Made by a program: the position numbers and the translations under genes
Shown: positions 14,762 to 17,139 of the stretch, piece by piece
Layout: each line of letters opens with the position of its first letter
Numbering within the stretch: position 1 is the first letter of the stretch
Notes under the pieces: model-generated
What the model was told of the DNA's origin: nothing
What the model saw: only the letters and a program-made list of their open reading frames with translations
Database searches by the model: none
Assembly: GCA_036446455.1 (NCBI GenBank)
Contig: JAZFSZ010000145.1
Span: forward strand, 1-17,139
Direction of reading: 5' to 3'
DNA: 17,139 nucleotides
Source of the DNA: JAZFSZ01 sp036446455
Lineage (GTDB): Bacteria > Pseudomonadota > Gammaproteobacteria > Acidiferrobacterales > JAJDNE01

Positions 14762-15684
14762 CTTTCTTCCGGTGCGGCCCCATGCGGTGCGGGAGTAGGA
14801 GCCTCTGGCGCCTGCGATTTTGTTTTCGAATTACCACAACTGTCCATGAACATGGACAACATGTTGCTGATGCTGTCACGAATCTTGGGTCGATCGATAA
14901 TCATATCGATAGCGCCGTGTTCCAGCAGAAACTCGGAACGCTGGAATCCCTCCGGCAGGGTTTCGCGTACCGTCTGCTCAATCACACGGGGCCCGGCAAA
15001 TCCGATCAGGGCCTTGGGTTCGGCAACGATAACATCACCCAGCATGGCAAAACTGGCCGACACACCACCCATGGTGGGATCGGTTAAAACAGAGATAAAG
15101 GGAATACCACGCTCCCCCAAGCGCACCAGCACCGCACTGGTTTTGGCCATTTGCATTAATGATAACAACGCCTCCTGCATACGGGCCCCGCCACTGGCGG
15201 AAAAACAAACGAAGGGTATCTCTTCTTCGAGACAGACATTGACCGCTCGCACGAAACGCTCCCCGACCACCGATCCCATGGATCCGCCCATGAACGAAAA
15301 CTCAAACGCCCCTGCGACCAGCGGCTGGTTTTTTACCTGCCCCTTGATAACAATCAGTGCATCGTGCTCGCCGGTATTTTTTTGTGCGTCGGAGATACGG
15401 TCTTTGTATTTCTTGCTGTCCTTGAATTTCATGCGATCAACCGGATAGAGCGCTTCACCGATTTCCTCGCGTGGCTCCGGGTCCAGAAACAGATCCAGAC
15501 GCCGGCGCGCACCGATACGCATGTGATGATTGCACTTGGGGCAAACATTCATGTTGTTTTCAATTTCGACGCAATAGAGTACTGCGGCGCAGGAAGGGCA
15601 CTTCTTCCATAGACCTTCGGGGATCGACTTTTTGGTGCCCTTACTCTTGATCTTGGGTGGTAACAGTTTGTCGAACCAGCTCAT
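14758..15684 (-). CDS. accD: acetyl-CoA carboxylase carboxyltransferase subunit beta
   Basis: AccD, with AccA, transfers the carboxyl group from biotin to acetyl-CoA to make malonyl-CoA for fatty acid synthesis. The 308 residues match E. coli AccD. The N-terminal zinc ribbon has four Cys (29, 32, 48, 51 in CPSC and CPKC). The crotonase-type core contains FMGGSMGSVVGERFVRAV, FSASGGARMQEALLSLMQM, DPTMGGVSASFAMLGD and GFAGPRVIEQTVRETLPEGF. The tail after about residue 285 is Ala/Pro-rich and probably flexible. The ATG at 15684 overlaps the trpA stop by 4 bases (ATGA), with GAGG about 10 bases upstream. Being between trpA and folC is the usual location in beta/gammaproteobacteria. Confidence 0.98.
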   Translation of the reverse strand: MSWFDKLLPPKIKSKGTKKSIPEGLWKKCPSCAAVLYCVEIENNMNVCPKCNHHMRIGARRRLDLFLDPEPREEIGEALYPVDRMKFKDSKKYKDRISDAQKNTGEHDALIVIKGQVKNQPLVAGAFEFSFMGGSMGSVVGERFVRAVNVCLEEEIPFVCFSASGGARMQEALLSLMQMAKTSAVLVRLGERGIPFISVLTDPTMGGVSASFAMLGDVIVAEPKALIGFAGPRVIEQTVRETLPEGFQRSEFLLEHGAIDMIIDRPKIRDSISNMLSMFMDSCGNSKTKSQAPEAPTPAPHGAAPEES

Positions 15685-16502
15685 GCTGTCATCGCCTCTT
15701 TATCCATTGCGGCACGCAGACTGGAAAGGAAGGTTGGAATAGTCTCAAGGATTTTATCCGGCTGGTCAGCTAAATCGGCAATACGATCGACCAGGGCGCT
15801 GCCGACGACAACGGCATCGGCCACCTGCGCCACTGCGGCGGCGGTTTCCGCATCCTTGATACCGAATCCGACCGCCAGTGGCAGGCTGACGTGCTTGCGT
15901 ATCTCGCTAAGTTTGCTTCTGACCTCGTTCATATCCAGGTGGCTGGCGCCGGTTATCCCCTTCAGCGACACATAATAAACGAATCCGCGGGCCACTGCTG
16001 CGATACGGGAAATGCGTTCTTTGGTGCTGGTTGGAGCCAATAAAAATACCGGATCGAGCCCATGCGTTTTGAACGCGGCGAGGTAATCTTCTGCTTCCTC
16101 GGGTGGCAGATCCACGGTAATCACACCGTCGGCACCGGCAGTAACAGCCTCACGGGCAAAGGTCTCGTAGCCCACAACCTCAATGGGGTTGAGATATCCC
16201 ATCAACACCACCGGTGTTTCTGCATCTTTCTCGCGAAAATTTTTCACCATACCAAGCACATCGCGCAGACTGACTTTGTGCGCCAAAGCTCGCTCGCAGG
16301 CGCGCTGGATAGTCGGGCCCTCTGCCATGGGATCGGAAAATGGTATCCCGAGTTCCAGCACATCAGCACCGGCTTTCACCAGGGCATGCATTAAATTGAC
16401 CGTCACATCCGGTTGCGGGTCGCCCGCAGTCACAAACGGGATAAGAGCCTTACGGCCACCTTTCTTTAAGGATTTAAATCGTCTATCAAGGCGTGAAATC
16501 AA
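15681..16502 (-). CDS. trpA: tryptophan synthase alpha subunit
   Basis: TrpA cleaves indole-3-glycerol phosphate to indole, which is channelled to TrpB. The 273 residues form the TIM barrel: KALIPFVTAGDP near the start, LELGIPFSDPMAEGP with the catalytic Glu50 (E. coli Glu49), LMGYLNPI, GADGVITVDLPPEEA, LLAPTSTKERI, YVSLKGITGA and the phosphate-binding VGFGIKD. The position of the second catalytic acid, Asp60 in E. coli, is Glu61 here. The start is a TTG at 16502, overlapping the trpB stop by 4 bases (TTGA); it gives the family N-terminus MISRLDRRFKSLKK and no ATG is available nearby. It is translationally coupled on both sides, overlapping accD by 4 bases. Confidence 0.96.
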   Translation of the reverse strand: MISRLDRRFKSLKKGGRKALIPFVTAGDPQPDVTVNLMHALVKAGADVLELGIPFSDPMAEGPTIQRACERALAHKVSLRDVLGMVKNFREKDAETPVVLMGYLNPIEVVGYETFAREAVTAGADGVITVDLPPEEAEDYLAAFKTHGLDPVFLLAPTSTKERISRIAAVARGFVYYVSLKGITGASHLDMNEVRSKLSEIRKHVSLPLAVGFGIKDAETAAAVAQVADAVVVGSALVDRIADLADQPDKILETIPTFLSSLRAAMDKEAMTA

Positions 16503-17139
16503 AAACTTATCCCTTCGCGTGCGGCAACGGTATGCACATCTTTGTCGCCACGGCCAGACAGATTCACCACAATAACTTTGTCCTTACCCATTTCCGGCGC
16601 CAATTTTTTTACATAGGCCAGAGCATGGCTCGATTCCAGTGCCGGCATAATGCCTTCGGTGCGGGTTAAATCGTGAAATGCGACGAGCGCTTCATCATCA
16701 GTGATGGATACGTACTGCGCGCGACCCTGGTCCTTGAGCCATGCGTGTTCGGGACCGACACCGGGATAGTCAAGACCGGCGGACACGGAATGGGTTTCGA
16801 TGATTTGCCCATCTGGTGTTTCCATTAAATAAGTTCGATTCCCATGCAATACGCCCGGTTGACCGGCACACAGAGGCGCAGCATGCCGTCCAGTCTCTAT
16901 GCCTTCACCAGCAGCCTCGACACCAATGAGCTTAACCGCCTCGTCTTCAATAAAAGGATAAAACAGACCCATGGCATTGGATCCCCCACCGACGCAGGCC
17001 ACCAGTACATCGGGCAACCTGTTCTCGAACTGCATAATCTGTTCGCGCGTCTCAATGCCGATCACGGCCTGGAAGTCTCGCACCATAACCGGGTAAGGGT
17101 GGGGACCAGCGACCGTACCAATAATATAGAATGTGTTGT
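16499..17139 (-). CDS. trpB: tryptophan synthase beta subunit, N-terminal part outside the window
   Basis: TrpB is the PLP enzyme that joins indole and serine into tryptophan. About 213 C-terminal residues are present of the usual 400 or so. The reading frame is open to the right edge: the first complete codons give NTFYIIGTVAGPHPYPVMVRD, so the gene does not begin at the ATG at 17086. Seen are the cofactor phosphate loop CVGGGSNAMG, the conserved HSVSAGLDYPGVGPEHAWLK, and the C-terminal VNLSGRGDKDV. The PLP lysine lies upstream, outside the window. The stop overlaps the trpA TTG by 4 bases. Nothing suggests damage. Confidence 0.97.
   Translation of the reverse strand, partial: NTFYIIGTVAGPHPYPVMVRDFQAVIGIETREQIMQFENRLPDVLVACVGGGSNAMGLFYPFIEDEAVKLIGVEAAGEGIETGRHAAPLCAGQPGVLHGNRTYLMETPDGQIIETHSVSAGLDYPGVGPEHAWLKDQGRAQYVSITDDEALVAFHDLTRTEGIMPALESSHALAYVKKLAPEMGKDKVIVVNLSGRGDKDVHTVAAREGISF

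Noticed and set aside
1..17139. Search for mobile elements, CRISPR arrays, toxin-antitoxin or defence genes, tRNAs and recent transfer
   Set aside because: All coding regions are conserved housekeeping or plausible metabolic genes in a known order with similar codon use; no direct repeats, integrases or atypical blocks were seen.

Overview
The window reads as a chromosomal, housekeeping stretch of a gammaproteobacterium outside the enteric group. The evidence is gene order and protein type: trpB-trpA-accD-folC-dedD-cvpA-purF-metZ is the arrangement known from pseudomonads and related gamma/betaproteobacteria, next to ilvI-ilvH-ilvC, gltX-cysS and the divergent pair ppiB-lpxH. LpxH and a lipoprotein signal show a Gram-negative cell. 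I cannot name a species. I see no mobile element, phage gene, CRISPR array, tRNA or rRNA, and no gene-free stretch over 300 bases (the longest, 228 bases, lies between purF and metZ).

Layout. Positions 1-2874 (minus strand) hold the branched-chain amino acid genes ilvI, ilvH and ilvC; ilvC runs off the left edge. A leader of about 160 bases with a terminator-like hairpin lies just before ilvI. Positions 3037-5924 (minus) hold cysS and gltX. Positions 6108-7389 (plus) hold ppiB and lpxH, the only plus-strand genes. Positions 7402-10526 (minus) hold metZ, a glycerate 2-kinase gene and an unknown lipoprotein gene, packed as one operon. Positions 10572-10725 carry the control region of that operon: a promoter, a SAM-II-type riboswitch and an intrinsic terminator. 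Positions 10755-17139 (minus) hold trpB (partial), trpA, accD, folC, dedD, cvpA and purF.

How they work together. The ilv genes make the acetohydroxy acids for valine, leucine and isoleucine and reduce them. metZ makes homocysteine from O-succinylhomoserine and appears to be switched off by S-adenosylmethionine through the riboswitch. trpB/trpA finish tryptophan, accD starts fatty acid synthesis, folC makes folylpolyglutamates, purF commits to purines, and lpxH acts in lipid A synthesis.

The most notable features are regulatory or translational. One is the SAM-II-like aptamer joined to a terminator/antiterminator pair in front of metZ. A second is the probable attenuator before ilvI. A third is the run of three 4-base gene overlaps in trpB-trpA-accD-folC, whose downstream starts are TTG, ATG and apparently CTG. 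I found no wholly new multi-gene system.
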